A stretch of 64,000 nucleotides of DNA from Pyxidicoccus sp. MSG2 (GTDB taxonomy: Bacteria > Myxococcota > Myxococcia > Myxococcales > Myxococcaceae), in contig NZ_JAPNKC010000001.1 of assembly GCF_026626705.1 (NCBI RefSeq), positions 3,968,001 through 4,032,000 on the forward strand. Direction: 5' to 3'. Each line of letters starts with the position of its first letter. Position 1 is the stretch's first letter. The notes under the pieces were generated by a model, which was not told the origin of the DNA, searched no databases, and saw only the letters and a list, made by a program, of their open reading frames with translations. Made by a program: the position numbers and the translations under genes. This document shows positions 52,548 to 62,470 of this stretch, piece after piece.

Positions 52548-54259
52548 GCCGGAAGATGGACCGCCGCCACTACGCGGACATGTTCGGCCCCACCACGGGA
52601 GACCGGGTGCGGCTGGGCGACACGGGGCTGTGGGCCGAGGTGGAGCGCGACGCCACCGTCTACGGCGACGAGTGCAAGTTCGGCGGCGGCAAGGTGCTGC
52701 GCGAGGGCATGGGCCAGCAGGCCGGCGTCGGCGACGACAGGGCGCTCGACTGCGTCATCACCAACGCGCTCATCCTCGACTGGACGGGCATCTACAAGGC
52801 GGACATCGGAATCAAGCACGGCCGCATCGCCGGCATCGGCAAGGCGGGCAACCCGGACGTCATGGCCGGCGTCACGCCGGGCATGGTGGTGGGCGTCACC
52901 ACCGAGGCCATTGCCGGCGAGGGCCTCATCGTCACCGCGGGCGGGCTGGACACGCACATCCACTTCATCTGCCCGCAGCAGGCGGACGAGGCGCTGGCCA
53001 GCGGAATCACCACGTGGGTAGGCGGCGGCACCGGCCCCGCCACCGGCACCAAGGCCACCACCTGCACGCCCGGCGCTTGGAACCTCCAGCGGATGCTCCA
53101 GGCCACGGACACCATTCCGCTCAACATCGGCCTCACCGGCAAGGGCAACACGTCCCTGCCCGAGGGGCTCGTGGACCAGATTCGCGCGGGCGCCATCGGC
53201 CTGAAGCTGCACGAGGACTGGGGCACCACGCCGGCCGCCATCGACACCTGCCTCTCCGTGGCGGAGGGCGAGGACGTCCAGGTCACCATCCACACGGACA
53301 CGCTGAACGAGTCCGGCTACGTGGACGACTCGCTGGCCGCGTTCAAGGGCCGCACCATCCACACCTACCACTCCGAGGGCGCGGGAGGCGGACACGCCCC
53401 GGACATCATCCGCGTGTGCGGCGCGCCCAACGTGCTGCCCAGCTCCACCAACCCCACGCGCCCATACACGGTGAACACGCTGGATGAGCACCTGGACATG
53501 CTCATGGTGTGTCACCACCTGGACCGCGAGATTCCCGAGGACGTCGCCTTCGCGGAGAGCCGCATCCGCGGGGAGACCATCGCCGCGGAGGACATCCTCC
53601 ATGACCTGGGCGCCATCAGCATGATGTCGTCCGACAGCCAGGCCATGGGGCGCGTGGGCGAGGTCATCTGCCGCACGTGGCAGACGGCCCACAAGATGCG
53701 CGAGCAGCGCGGCCGGCTGCGCGACGAGCGCGGCGACAACGACAACCTCCGCATCCGCCGCTACGTGGCGAAGTACACCATCAACCCCGCCATCGCCCAT
53801 GGGCTGGCGCACGAGGTGGGCTCCGTCGAGCCAGGGAAGCTCGCGGACCTGGTGCTGTGGCGGCCGGCCTTCTTCGGCCTCAAGCCCGAATTGGTGCTCA
53901 AGGGCGGCTTCATCGCCTGGGGGCAGATGGGTGACGCCAACGCGTCCATTCCCACGCCGCAGCCGTACCTCATGCGACCCATGTTCGGTGCGCGCGGCCG
54001 GGCGCTCGGGGCCACGAGCCTCGCCTTCGTCTCCGCCCGCGCGCTGGCGGAAGGCACCACGCGAGAGTTGGGGCTCACCAAGCGCCTGTCCGCGGTGAGC
54101 CGCTGCCGGGGCCTGGGCAAGCGGGACATGAAGCTCAACGACGCCCTGCCCATCCTCACCGTGGACCCGGAGACGTACGAGGTGCGCGCGGACGGCGAGC
54201 TGCTGCGCTGCGAGCCCGCCCGCATCCTCCCCCTGGCCCAGCTCTACTCGCTGTTCTGA
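52544..54259 (+). CDS. ureC: Urease alpha (catalytic) subunit
   Basis: A 571-residue amidohydrolase. Nickel ligands include the THIHF pair (His138, His140) and the lysine carbamylated in GLKLHEDWG (Lys221), plus [12 protein letters not shown] and [13 protein letters not shown] histidines. The mobile-flap Cys is in [22 protein letters not shown]. Length and motifs are standard and intact, so the enzyme should be active once nickel-loaded. It overlaps ureAB and is followed 16 bases later by ureF. Confidence 0.97.
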   Translation: MSRKMDRRHYADMFGPTTGDRVRLGDTGLWAEVERDATVYGDECKFGGGKVLREGMGQQAGVGDDRALDCVITNALILDWTGIYKADIGIKHGRIAGIGKAGNPDVMAGVTPGMVVGVTTEAIAGEGLIVTAGGLDTHIHFICPQQADEALASGITTWVGGGTGPATGTKATTCTPGAWNLQRMLQATDTIPLNIGLTGKGNTSLPEGLVDQIRAGAIGLKLHEDWGTTPAAIDTCLSVAEGEDVQVTIHTDTLNESGYVDDSLAAFKGRTIHTYHSEGAGGGHAPDIIRVCGAPNVLPSSTNPTRPYTVNTLDEHLDMLMVCHHLDREIPEDVAFAESRIRGETIAAEDILHDLGAISMMSSDSQAMGRVGEVICRTWQTAHKMREQRGRLRDERGDNDNLRIRRYVAKYTINPAIAHGLAHEVGSVEPGKLADLVLWRPAFFGLKPELVLKGGFIAWGQMGDANASIPTPQPYLMRPMFGARGRALGATSLAFVSARALAEGTTRELGLTKRLSAVSRCRGLGKRDMKLNDALPILTVDPETYEVRADGELLRCEPARILPLAQLYSLF

Positions 54260-54275
54260 TGGAGGGCTGAAAGCC

Positions 54276-54938
54276 ATGGGCGCGTCGTGGAGGGTGTTGC
54301 AGCTGGCGGACTCGGGCTTTCCCACCGGGGGCTTCGCGCACTCGGCGGGGCTGGAGGCCGCCGTGCAGCAGGGCGAGGTGCGCGGGGCTCCGGAGCTGCG
54401 GCGCTTCGTGCGCGAGCTGCTCTGGCAGGCGGGGCATGGCGGGCTGCCGCTGCTCGGTGCCGCGCACCACGAGCCCACCACCCTGCCCGCGCTGGACGCG
54501 CGCGCGGACGCCTTCCTCACCAGCCACGTGGCCAACCGCGCCAGCCGCACGCAGGGCCGGGCCCTGCTGGACACCTGCGCGCGCATCTTCCCCGGGCCGG
54601 TGGCGCCGCTGCGCGAGGCCGCTCGCGCGGACAAGCTGTGCTTCCACCATGCGCCCCTCTTCGGCGCGGTGCTGCGCGCGCTGGACGTGGCGCTGCCGGA
54701 CGCGCAGGCGCTCTACCTGTCCCTGACGCTGCGGGGCACGCTGTCCGCGGCGGTGCGGCTGGGCATCGTCGGCACGCACGAGTCGCACCAACTCCAGCAT
54801 CAGGCCACGCCGCTGCTGGACGCCGTCCTGGAGCAGTGCGCCGGGCTGGGCGTGGACGCCCTGGCGCAGCCCTCTCCCCTGTTGGATCTGCTCGGGTCCA
54901 CGCACGACCGGCTCTATTCGAGGCTCTTCCTGTCCTGA
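54276..54938 (+). CDS. ureF: Urease accessory protein UreF
   Basis: A 220-residue UreF. LADSGFPTGGFAHSAGLEA and the late LRLG-type helices (RGTLSAAVRLGIVGTHE) match the family, which gates UreG GTPase activity and forms the UreDFG maturation complex. The gene follows ureC by 16 bases and precedes ureG by 12. A shorter start is possible, but this ATG has a ribosome-binding-like GAGGG before it. Confidence 0.92.
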   Translation: MGASWRVLQLADSGFPTGGFAHSAGLEAAVQQGEVRGAPELRRFVRELLWQAGHGGLPLLGAAHHEPTTLPALDARADAFLTSHVANRASRTQGRALLDTCARIFPGPVAPLREAARADKLCFHHAPLFGAVLRALDVALPDAQALYLSLTLRGTLSAAVRLGIVGTHESHQLQHQATPLLDAVLEQCAGLGVDALAQPSPLLDLLGSTHDRLYSRLFLS

Positions 54939-54950
54939 GGTGAAGCGCAC

Positions 54951-55673
54951 ATGCACGACGACCACCGCGGCCACGGCCACGACGACGACCATGACCACGA
55001 GCACGAGGAGTGGGACCACCCGGGCCACTTCGACGAGCGCGAGGAGCCGAAGAAGCGCGACTACAAGGCCCGCGCCTTCACCATCGGCATCGGCGGGCCC
55101 GTGGGCAGCGGGAAGACGGCGCTGGTGCTGGCCCTGTGCCGCAAGCTGCGCGACCGCGTCCGCCTGGGCGTCGTCACCAACGACATCTTCACCAAGGAGG
55201 ACGCCGAGTTCCTCGTCCGCAACCAGGCCCTGTCCCCCGAGCGAATCAAGGCGGTGGAGACGGGCGGCTGCCCCCACGCGGCCATCCGCGAGGACATCAG
55301 CCACAACCTGATGGCGCTGGAGCAGCTCATGGAGGAGCTGTCGCCGGAGCTGCTCATCGTGGAGAGCGGCGGCGACAACCTCGCGGCGCAGTACAGCCGC
55401 GAGCTGGCGGACTACACCGTCTACGTCATCGACGTGGCCGGCGGGGACAAGGTGCCGCGCAAGGGCGGCCCCGGGATTACGCAGTCCGACCTGCTGGTCA
55501 TCAACAAGACGGACCTGGCGCCACACGTGGGCGCGGACCTGGGCGTCATGGAGCGCGACGCGAAGAAGATGCGCGGCAACGGGCCCTTCGTCTTCACCCA
55601 GGTGACGAAGGGCGTGGGCCTGGACGAGGTGGTGGAGCACCTCCTCGGCGCGTGGCGCCAGCGCACCGCCTAG
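54951..55673 (+). CDS. ureG: Urease accessory GTPase UreG, His-rich
   Basis: A 240-residue metallochaperone GTPase. The first 26 residues contain nine His, mixed with acidic residues, a possible nickel store. Then come the P-loop [38 protein letters not shown] (nickel-binding CPH) and [10 protein letters not shown] (guanine). It supplies nickel and GTP energy to urease. No ureE lies in this cluster, and the His-rich tail may substitute for it. Its stop overlaps the convergent cglB-like gene by four bases. Confidence 0.96.
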   Translation: MHDDHRGHGHDDDHDHEHEEWDHPGHFDEREEPKKRDYKARAFTIGIGGPVGSGKTALVLALCRKLRDRVRLGVVTNDIFTKEDAEFLVRNQALSPERIKAVETGGCPHAAIREDISHNLMALEQLMEELSPELLIVESGGDNLAAQYSRELADYTVYVIDVAGGDKVPRKGGPGITQSDLLVINKTDLAPHVGADLGVMERDAKKMRGNGPFVFTQVTKGVGLDEVVEHLLGAWRQRTA

Positions 55674-56929
55674 CGCTGGCGGATGGCGCGAAGGCTCACG
55701 TCGATGGGCGCATCCGGCGTGGACGCCTTGAGGCGCTCGCACAGCGCACCGGTGAAGAGGACGCCTTGGTCCGTCAGCTCCCAGGTGTCCACTCCCGGGG
55801 GGGTGCGCACTTCTTCCACGTAGACGACGATGAGCTTGGGGTCCGACGGGAGCTGTGAAGGGTCCAGCGCGACGAGGCAGGGCTGCGGGTTGACGACCTC
55901 CTTGCTGATGGCCTCCAGCACCTGGGCCAGCTCGGTCTGGTTGCCCGCCTGGTAGAAGGGGCGCTGGCACAGGTGCGTGACGGCGTCACACGGGTCATTC
56001 GGGCCGCAGGACGTCTGACCCTCCTTGCAGGTGCGGGCGAAGCCGCCAGCACGGGCCATGGCGTCCAGCACCGCGGGGCCATCACCCTCCGCCGTCTCCG
56101 TGCCGAACCCGATGACGATGGTGGTGATTTCCTTGCCGGCCAGCTCCCGCACCGCCTCCACCGAGGCCTCCATGTCCAGGCAGCCCAGCTTCTCCGCCGC
56201 CCCCGCACAGGTCGAGGCCGTGCACCGGCAGCGCGGGTCTGTGCCCTTGTAGATGTTATCGCCGTTGCAGTTGGGCAGGCCGTCCGTGAGCAGCACCACG
56301 AACTGCTTGCGCTCCGCGTCCTGGAGCCCGGGCAGGTTCTTCACGAAGCGCAGGCTCAGGCTCGTCGGCGTGCCGCCCAGGGGACGCCCCGTCCCCGCGT
56401 TGGGGATGCCCTGGATGATGTCGTTGATTTGATTCGCGTTCGCCAGCAGCGAGGCATCGTCCTCCGCCACCGGCAGGTCCTTGCGCACGGTGGTCTCCGA
56501 CGCGGTCCGGCAGGACGCGAGGATGCCGGCTTCTCCGCGCGGGTCGGGATAGGTCGTCAGGCCGAAGCGGACGAAGGCCCCGGTGTCGGCGAGGAACTTC
56601 GGCACCGCGGCCTGCAGCTCCGTCCAGCGCGTGGGGCAGACTGCCGGGTTGCAGGCATCCGTGTCCCCGCAGACCTTGCCGTCATCTCTCCCGGGCACGA
56701 GGCAGTCGGGGTCCGACGTGTCCACCGGGTCCGTCATGGAGGCGGAGGTGTCCACCAACAGCATGACGTTGGGCTTGAGCCTGCGCCCGACGAAGGGCTC
56801 CTCGAAGGTCGTCTGCGCGATGGCGAGGGGCTCCACCGGCTCGAAGTCATAGGTCTGGCAGGCTCCCGCGAGGGCACTCAGACAGGCGCCGAAAGCGAGA
56901 GCACTCAGCAGGGTCGGCCGGGTGCGCAT
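55670..56929 (-). CDS. cglB: CglB-like VWA adhesin lipoprotein
   Basis: A 419-residue lipoprotein (lipobox LAGAC, near residue 24) rich in cysteine, with a von Willebrand A domain. [13 protein letters not shown] is the MIDAS DxSxS motif; [13 protein letters not shown] and [14 protein letters not shown] follow. The size, VWA fold and many Cys pairs match CglB, the gliding-motility adhesin of Myxococcus focal adhesions; a related VWA lipoprotein cannot be excluded. AAGGAG lies ten bases before the ATG used. Its end overlaps ureG by four bases. Confidence 0.72.
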   Translation of the reverse strand: MRTRPTLLSALAFGACLSALAGACQTYDFEPVEPLAIAQTTFEEPFVGRRLKPNVMLLVDTSASMTDPVDTSDPDCLVPGRDDGKVCGDTDACNPAVCPTRWTELQAAVPKFLADTGAFVRFGLTTYPDPRGEAGILASCRTASETTVRKDLPVAEDDASLLANANQINDIIQGIPNAGTGRPLGGTPTSLSLRFVKNLPGLQDAERKQFVVLLTDGLPNCNGDNIYKGTDPRCRCTASTCAGAAEKLGCLDMEASVEAVRELAGKEITTIVIGFGTETAEGDGPAVLDAMARAGGFARTCKEGQTSCGPNDPCDAVTHLCQRPFYQAGNQTELAQVLEAISKEVVNPQPCLVALDPSQLPSDPKLIVVYVEEVRTPPGVDTWELTDQGVLFTGALCERLKASTPDAPIDVSLRAIRQR

Positions 56930-57128
56930 GGACGAGGGACTCCTTCGTTCGGGGGCGCGTGCAGGGTAGCGCGCCATTTCTCCCCGAGGGCAAGGACTCC
57001 GCACGCCGCGCGGCGATCACCACCGCATTGCAACTACCACTCACATGCACACTGAAGTTTTTGAAGAGACTGGGACGGGGCGAGGTTCCTGTGAGACGTC
57101 AGAACACCGCTCTATATTTTGTCCCACC

Positions 57129-57398
57129 ATGACCACCACGACCCGTCGTGCCCTGATGCTGCTGTCCTTCCTGTCCCTCGCCGCCTGCGGAGGGCCGGTG
57201 GAGGAGGCCTCGTCCGAGTCCGCCTCCAGCGAGGCGTCCCAGGAGCAGGCCGCCACCCTCATCTGTCCGGACTTCGTCCTGAGTGCTCCCGAGTGCACCA
57301 ACCTGCCCGCTACCTCCCCCTGCGTGCGGAGCAACGGCGCACCGGGCACCTGTCACGCGTACATGAGCAAGCCGGGACTCGTCTGCTCCTGTTACTAG
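57129..57398 (+). CDS. Small cysteine-rich lipoprotein
   Basis: An 89-residue lipoprotein with lipobox LAAC (Cys20). After an acidic Ser/Glu linker (EEASSESASSEASQ) come six cysteines in a short domain (ICPD, PECTN, SPCVRSN, GTCHAY, VCSCY), likely disulfide-bonded. Upstream frames lack coding character. A TATATT element about 16 bases before the ATG could be a -10 box but no clear -35 is visible. Function unknown. Confidence 0.68.
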   Translation: MTTTTRRALMLLSFLSLAACGGPVEEASSESASSEASQEQAATLICPDFVLSAPECTNLPATSPCVRSNGAPGTCHAYMSKPGLVCSCY

Positions 57399-57410
57399 CC
57401 TCCCGCGCCG

Positions 57411-58208
57411 TCAGCGGGTGCCGGTGGCCTGGCGCTGGGGCGTGAGTACACGCACCAGCGCCTCGGCCACGGCGGCGGCGGACGCCGGGTTCTGCCCGGT
57501 GACGAGCCGCTCGCTCACCACCACGTGCCGCTGGAAGTCGGGCGCCTTCGTGAAGCGCGCGCCGCGCTCGATGAGCTTCGACTCCAGGAGGAAGGGCACG
57601 ACCTGGGTGAGCTTCACCGCCGCCTCCTCCTCGTTGGTGAAGGCGGACACGTCCCGCCCCGCCACGAGGTAGCCGCCGTCCGGCAGCTTCGCGTTCACCA
57701 GCGCCGCGGGGCCGTGGCACACCGCAGCCACCGCTCCGCCGCGCGCGTAGAGGGCGCCGATGAGCGCATTGAGGCGCGCGTCTTGCGGCAAATCGAACAT
57801 CGTCCCGTGCCCGCCCGGCACGTAGATGGCGGCATACCGCGCGGGCTCCACCTGCTCCGGGCGCAGCGTCGTCTCCAGGCGCGCCAGTTGCCGCGCGTCG
57901 TCGAGGAAGGCGCGATTGAGGGCATCGTCGCGTGACACGCCGTCCATCGGCGCCCGTCCGCCCTTGGGGCTGACGTAGTCCACCTCCAGGCCGGCGCGGG
58001 TGAAGACGTCGAGCGCGTGGGTGAGTTCGGACAGGTAGAAGCCCGTCTTCCGTCCGGTGTCGCCGAGGGTGTCGTGGCTGGTGAGGACGATGAGGATGCG
58101 CATGGGTTTGTTTCCTCGAGGGGAAGGGGAAGCCTGGGGACCTGCGCCCGTGGCAAGGAGCGCCACGGCGAGCAGGCCGAGCCAGCGGAGTGAGTGGGTG
58201 CCGTTCAT
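57411..58208 (-). CDS. DJ-1/PfpI-family glutamine amidotransferase-like protein
   Basis: A 265-residue exported protein; the signal peptide ends near ATGAGPQAS. The class I amidotransferase fold has AAVCHGPAALV with the nucleophile Cys, preceded by AAIYVPGGHGTMFDLPQD. This matches Hsp31-like/DJ-1 proteins, which act as deglycases, glyoxalases or chaperones. Export is less usual. It is divergent from a LysR gene that probably controls it. Confidence 0.88.
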   Translation of the reverse strand: MNGTHSLRWLGLLAVALLATGAGPQASPSPRGNKPMRILIVLTSHDTLGDTGRKTGFYLSELTHALDVFTRAGLEVDYVSPKGGRAPMDGVSRDDALNRAFLDDARQLARLETTLRPEQVEPARYAAIYVPGGHGTMFDLPQDARLNALIGALYARGGAVAAVCHGPAALVNAKLPDGGYLVAGRDVSAFTNEEEAAVKLTQVVPFLLESKLIERGARFTKAPDFQRHVVVSERLVTGQNPASAAAVAEALVRVLTPQRQATGTR

Positions 58209-58279
58209 GGCGCTGCAAGGTATGAGGCGGGGACGCCGGGCGCCCATCGGCCTTCCGACTGCGAGCGATAGGATTTTTC

Positions 58280-59182
58280 ATGGCTGAGCTGGACCTGCTC
58301 CACTCGTTCCTCGCCATCTACCGGGCGGGCTCCATCTCCCGCGCGGCCACCACGGTGCACCTCACGCAGCCGGCGCTGTCCGCGCACCTCCAGGCGTTGG
58401 AGGCGCGGCTGGGACGGCCCCTCTTCACGCGACGGGCGCGCGGCGTGGTGCCGACGCCCGCGGGGCACGACCTCGCGCAGGCGGCCGCCGCGCACGTGGA
58501 CGCGCTGGACACCCTCGTGGACGCGATGCGGGCGGGCAACACGGCGCTGGAGGGGACGCTCTACCTGGGCGGACCGGCGGAGCTGCTGGCGGCGAAGGTG
58601 CTCCCGGCGCTCGCGCCGCTGGTGGCCCGGGGCCTGACGCTCCAGGTGCGGCTGGACGTGGTGACGCCGCTGCTCGAGGCGCTCGGCGCGGGCGAGCTGG
58701 ACCTGGTGGTGGCCTCGCGCAAGGTGGCCGCGCGCGGGCTGGTGTACCAGGTCCTCTATGACGAGGAGCTGGTGCTGGTGGGCGCCCCGGACTGGGCGGA
58801 GCGGCTGCCACGCAAGGCGCTGGAGGCGGCGGGCGGAGAGGCGCTGCTCGCGGACGTGCCGTGGCTGGCCTACGCGGGCGACCTTCCGCTGCTGCGGCGA
58901 TTCTTCCGAGATGCTTTCGGCGCCCGTGTCCGCGGAAGCGCACGCGCCGCCGTGCCAGACCTCCGCGCGGTGATGGCCCTGGCCGAAGGAGGCGCGGGCA
59001 TGACGGTGCTGCCCCGCTACCTGTGCGAGGGCGCCTTGCAGCGGGGCTCGCTGGTGGAGCTGATGCGGCCTGCCCGGCCCGTGCTCAACCGGCTCCACCT
59101 GGCCACGCGCGAGGCCCGGGGCCTGGCGCCCCGAGTCCGGGCCGCGGTGGAGCTGCTGCTCCGCTCGGCCCCGGGGTGGTAG
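58280..59182 (+). CDS. LysR-family transcriptional regulator
   Basis: A 300-residue regulator. HTH: FLAIYRAGSISRAATTVHLTQPALSAHLQALEARLGRPLF. The effector domain has GAGELDLVVASRKVAARGLVY and a late GMTVLPRYLCEGAL. It is divergent from the DJ-1-like gene across a 71-base gap and probably controls it. Its stop faces the RND efflux gene through a hairpin. Confidence 0.93.
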   Translation: MAELDLLHSFLAIYRAGSISRAATTVHLTQPALSAHLQALEARLGRPLFTRRARGVVPTPAGHDLAQAAAAHVDALDTLVDAMRAGNTALEGTLYLGGPAELLAAKVLPALAPLVARGLTLQVRLDVVTPLLEALGAGELDLVVASRKVAARGLVYQVLYDEELVLVGAPDWAERLPRKALEAAGGEALLADVPWLAYAGDLPLLRRFFRDAFGARVRGSARAAVPDLRAVMALAEGGAGMTVLPRYLCEGALQRGSLVELMRPARPVLNRLHLATREARGLAPRVRAAVELLLRSAPGW

Positions 59183-59237
59183 CGCGAGGGCCCCCATCCG
59201 GAGGCCGAGCGCCACCTGTCCCCATGAAAGACACCGT

Positions 59238-59267
59238 GCCGGGCGAAGTCCCACTTCCCCGCCCGGC
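59238..59267. terminator. Hairpin terminator between convergent genes
   Basis: GCCGGGCG and CGCCCGGC form a perfect 8-base stem around a 14-base loop, midway between the LysR stop (59182) and the efflux pump stop (59285). No T tract. A shared terminator is likely from position. Confidence 0.5.
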
Positions 59268-59284
59268 GCGGCTGCGTTCCTGCT

Positions 59285-62200
59285 TCAGTGCCCCGGTGCG
59301 CCCGTGGCTCCGGGAGGAACCGGCGCGGGCTCCGGCTCGGCCCGGCGTAGCTCCAGCTTGCGGATGACGATGTAGAAGATGGGCGTCAGCACCAGGCCGA
59401 AGAGCGTCACCCCAAGCATGCCGGCGAGCACCGCCACGCCCATCGCCTGCCGCATCTCCGAGCCCGCGCCCGTGGCCGTCGCGAGCGGCACCACGCCCAT
59501 GATGAAGGCCACCGACGTCATCAGGATGGGCCGCAGCCGCAGCCGGCATGCCTCGAGCGCCGCCTGCGCCACGCCCATGCCCTCGTCCTCCTTGGAGCGG
59601 GCGAACTCGACGATGAGGATGGCGTTCTTCGCCGCGAGGCCGATGAGCACCACGAGGCCAATCTGCGTGAAGATGTTGTTCTCCCCGCCCGTGAGCCACA
59701 CGCCGACAATCGCGCTGAGCAGCGCCATGGGCACCGTCAGCAGCACCGCCAGCGGCAGCGTCCAGCTGTTGTACTGCGCCGCGAGGATGAGGAAGGCGAG
59801 CAGGATGGCCAGCGGGAAGACGAGCAGCCCTTCCTTGCCGGCGAGCTTCTCCTGGTAGGTGAGGTCGGTCCACTCGAAGCTCATCCCGGCGGGAAGCGTC
59901 TCCGCCGCGACTCGCTCCATCGCCGCCACCGCCGCTCCCGTGCTGACACCCGGCCGGGCCATGCCATTGAGGTCCGCGGACGGGTAGCCGTTGTAGCGCA
60001 TCACCTGGTCCGGTCCGAAGGACGGCGCCACGTTGACGAGTGACGCCAGCGGCACCATGCCGCCCTGCGCATTGCGCACCTGGAGCCGGCCGATGTCCTC
60101 CGCCTGCATGCGGTACGGCGCGTCCGCCTGCACATTCACCTGGTAGGTGCGCCCGAAGCGGTTGAAGTCATTCACGTAGAGCGAGCCCAGGTGGATTTGC
60201 AGCGTGTCGAAGATGTCCCCGAGCGGCACGCCCTGCGTCTTCGCCTTCACCCGGTCCACGTCGAGCTGGAGCTGGGGCACGTTGATTTCGAAGCCCGTCA
60301 TCAGCCCCGCCACCTCCGGCTCCTGGGCGGCCCGCCGCGACAGGGCCTGCGCGGCCTCGTAGAGCGCCTCGGGGCCCAGGCCCGCGCGGTCCTCCAGTTG
60401 GAGCTTGAAGCCCGCCAGCGCGCCCATGCCCGGCACCGGCGGGGGCGGGAAGATGGCGGTGAAGCCTTCCTGGATGGTGCTGAACTTCGCCTGGAGGCGC
60501 CCGGCAATCGCGTTCGCCGACAGCTCCGGCGACTGCCGCTTCTCGAAGGTATCGAGCGCGGTGAAGACCACCGCCGCGTTGGGCGCGTTGACGAAGCCAT
60601 TCACCGACAGGCCGGAGAACGCAATCACGTTGGCCACGCCGGGCTCGGCCAGCGCAATCTCCGACATGCGGCGCACCACGTCCGTCGTCCTGTCCAGCGA
60701 CGAGGCCGGCGGCAGCTGGGCAATGCCCACGAGGTAGTACTTGTCCTGCATGGGGACGAAGCCCTTGGGCACGTGCGCGAAGCCCGCCCACGTCAGCCCC
60801 AGCAGCCCGCCGTAGATGAGCAGCGCCACCGCGCTGACGCGCACCACGCGCTTCACCGTGCGCACGTAGCCTTCCGACGCGCGCTCGAAGAAGCGGTTGA
60901 AGGGCTTGAAGAGCCGGCCCCCCAGCGACCAGTCCATGAAGCGCGTGAGGGCGTCCTTGCGGCCATGGTGCGAGCGCAGCAGCACGCCCGCCAGCGCCGG
61001 GCTCAGCGTGAGCGAGTTGAAGGCGGACAGCAGCGTGGAGATGGCGATGGTGAGGGCGAACTGCCGGTAAAACTGGCCGGTGAGGCCGCCGAGGAACGCG
61101 GTGGGGATGAAGACGGCCGCCAGCACCGACGTAATCGCGATGATGGGCCCCGTCACCTCCGTCATCGCCCTGCGGGCCGCCTCCTTCGGACTGGCCCCCA
61201 GCGAGATGTGCCGCTCGACGTTCTCCACGACGACGATGGCGTCATCCACCACGATGCCGATGGAGAGCACCAGTCCGAAGAGTGACAGCGTGTTGAGCGA
61301 GAAGCCCAACAGGTGCATCACCGCCGCCGTGCCCACCAGCGACACCGGCACCGCCGCGAGCGGGATGATGGACGCGCGCCACGTCTGGAGGAAGAGCACC
61401 ACCACCAGCACCACGAGGAACACGGCCTCCAGCAGCGTGGTCACCACGTTCTTGATGGAGGCGCGCACGAAGAAGGTCGGGTCATACGCGACGCGGTACT
61501 CCATGCCCTTCGGGAAGGCCGCGCTCAACTCCGCCACGCGCTCGCGCACGGCGGCAGAGACTTCGAGCGCGTTGGAGCCGGAGGCCTGGTTGATGCCAAT
61601 GGCCACCGCCGGCTTGCCGTCCAGGAGCGCCTTCAGCCCGTAGCTGCTGGCCCCCATCTCCACCCGGGCCACGTCGCGCAGGCGCGTCACCTGGCCGCCC
61701 TCGCCCACCTTGAGGACGATGTCGCCGAACTGCTGCTCGTCGGCGAGCCGGCCCTGCGTGGTGACGGTGATTTGAAACGCGGAGCTGGCGTCCGGCTGCT
61801 GCCCGACGACGCCCGCGGCCACCTGCACGTTCTGCTCACGGATGGCGGCCACCGCGTCGCTCGCGGTGAGCTTGCGCGAGGCCAGCTTCTGCGGGTCCAA
61901 CCAGATGCGCATGCTGTACTCGCCCGCGCCCCACACCACGACGCTGCCCACGCCGGGGATGCGCTGGAGCACGTCCTTCACCTGGAGCACCGCGTAGTTG
62001 GAGAGGTAGAGCGGCTCCAGTGACGCGTCCGGGGAGACGAGGTGCACCACCATCAGGATGTCCGTGCTCGTCTTCTCCGTGAGCACGCCCAGCCGCTGCA
62101 CCTCCTGCGGCAGGCGCGGCAGCGCGCGCGCCACGCGGTTCTGCACCTGCACCTGCGCGAGGTCCGCGTCCACGCCCTGGGCGAACGTCACCGTGAGGGA

Positions 62201-62470
62201 CACGCGGCCGTCGCTGGTGGACTGCGAGGACATGTAGAGCATGCCCTCCACGCCGTTGATTTCCTGCTCCAGCGGCGCGGCCACCGTCTCCGCGATGACG
62301 CGCGGGTTGGCGCCGGGGTAGGCCGCGCGCACCACCACCGTGGGCGGCGCGACGGCGGGGTACTCACTGAGGGGAAGCTGGACGATGGAGAGCCCTCCCG
62401 CGATGAGCAGGAGGACGGAGAGCACGGCCGCGAAGATGGGCCGGTCGACGAAGAAGTGGGCGAACTTCAT
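59285..62470 (-). CDS. RND multidrug efflux permease (HAE1 type)
   Basis: A 1061-residue inner-membrane pump like AcrB/MexB. It begins with a transmembrane helix and LPLSEYPAVAPPTVVV. Twelve hydrophobic segments and two large periplasmic loops are evident. Proton-relay motif GIVVDDAIVVVENVERH carries the two Asp. The start overlaps the adaptor stop (ATGA). Substrates likely include drugs, dyes or fatty acids. No outer-membrane channel gene is in view. Confidence 0.96.
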   Translation of the reverse strand: MKFAHFFVDRPIFAAVLSVLLLIAGGLSIVQLPLSEYPAVAPPTVVVRAAYPGANPRVIAETVAAPLEQEINGVEGMLYMSSQSTSDGRVSLTVTFAQGVDADLAQVQVQNRVARALPRLPQEVQRLGVLTEKTSTDILMVVHLVSPDASLEPLYLSNYAVLQVKDVLQRIPGVGSVVVWGAGEYSMRIWLDPQKLASRKLTASDAVAAIREQNVQVAAGVVGQQPDASSAFQITVTTQGRLADEQQFGDIVLKVGEGGQVTRLRDVARVEMGASSYGLKALLDGKPAVAIGINQASGSNALEVSAAVRERVAELSAAFPKGMEYRVAYDPTFFVRASIKNVVTTLLEAVFLVVLVVVLFLQTWRASIIPLAAVPVSLVGTAAVMHLLGFSLNTLSLFGLVLSIGIVVDDAIVVVENVERHISLGASPKEAARRAMTEVTGPIIAITSVLAAVFIPTAFLGGLTGQFYRQFALTIAISTLLSAFNSLTLSPALAGVLLRSHHGRKDALTRFMDWSLGGRLFKPFNRFFERASEGYVRTVKRVVRVSAVALLIYGGLLGLTWAGFAHVPKGFVPMQDKYYLVGIAQLPPASSLDRTTDVVRRMSEIALAEPGVANVIAFSGLSVNGFVNAPNAAVVFTALDTFEKRQSPELSANAIAGRLQAKFSTIQEGFTAIFPPPPVPGMGALAGFKLQLEDRAGLGPEALYEAAQALSRRAAQEPEVAGLMTGFEINVPQLQLDVDRVKAKTQGVPLGDIFDTLQIHLGSLYVNDFNRFGRTYQVNVQADAPYRMQAEDIGRLQVRNAQGGMVPLASLVNVAPSFGPDQVMRYNGYPSADLNGMARPGVSTGAAVAAMERVAAETLPAGMSFEWTDLTYQEKLAGKEGLLVFPLAILLAFLILAAQYNSWTLPLAVLLTVPMALLSAIVGVWLTGGENNIFTQIGLVVLIGLAAKNAILIVEFARSKEDEGMGVAQAALEACRLRLRPILMTSVAFIMGVVPLATATGAGSEMRQAMGVAVLAGMLGVTLFGLVLTPIFYIVIRKLELRRAEPEPAPVPPGATGAPGH

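Noticed and set aside
57113..57118. TATATT as a -10 promoter box
   Set aside because: No matching -35 at the right distance; only noted in the gene entry.
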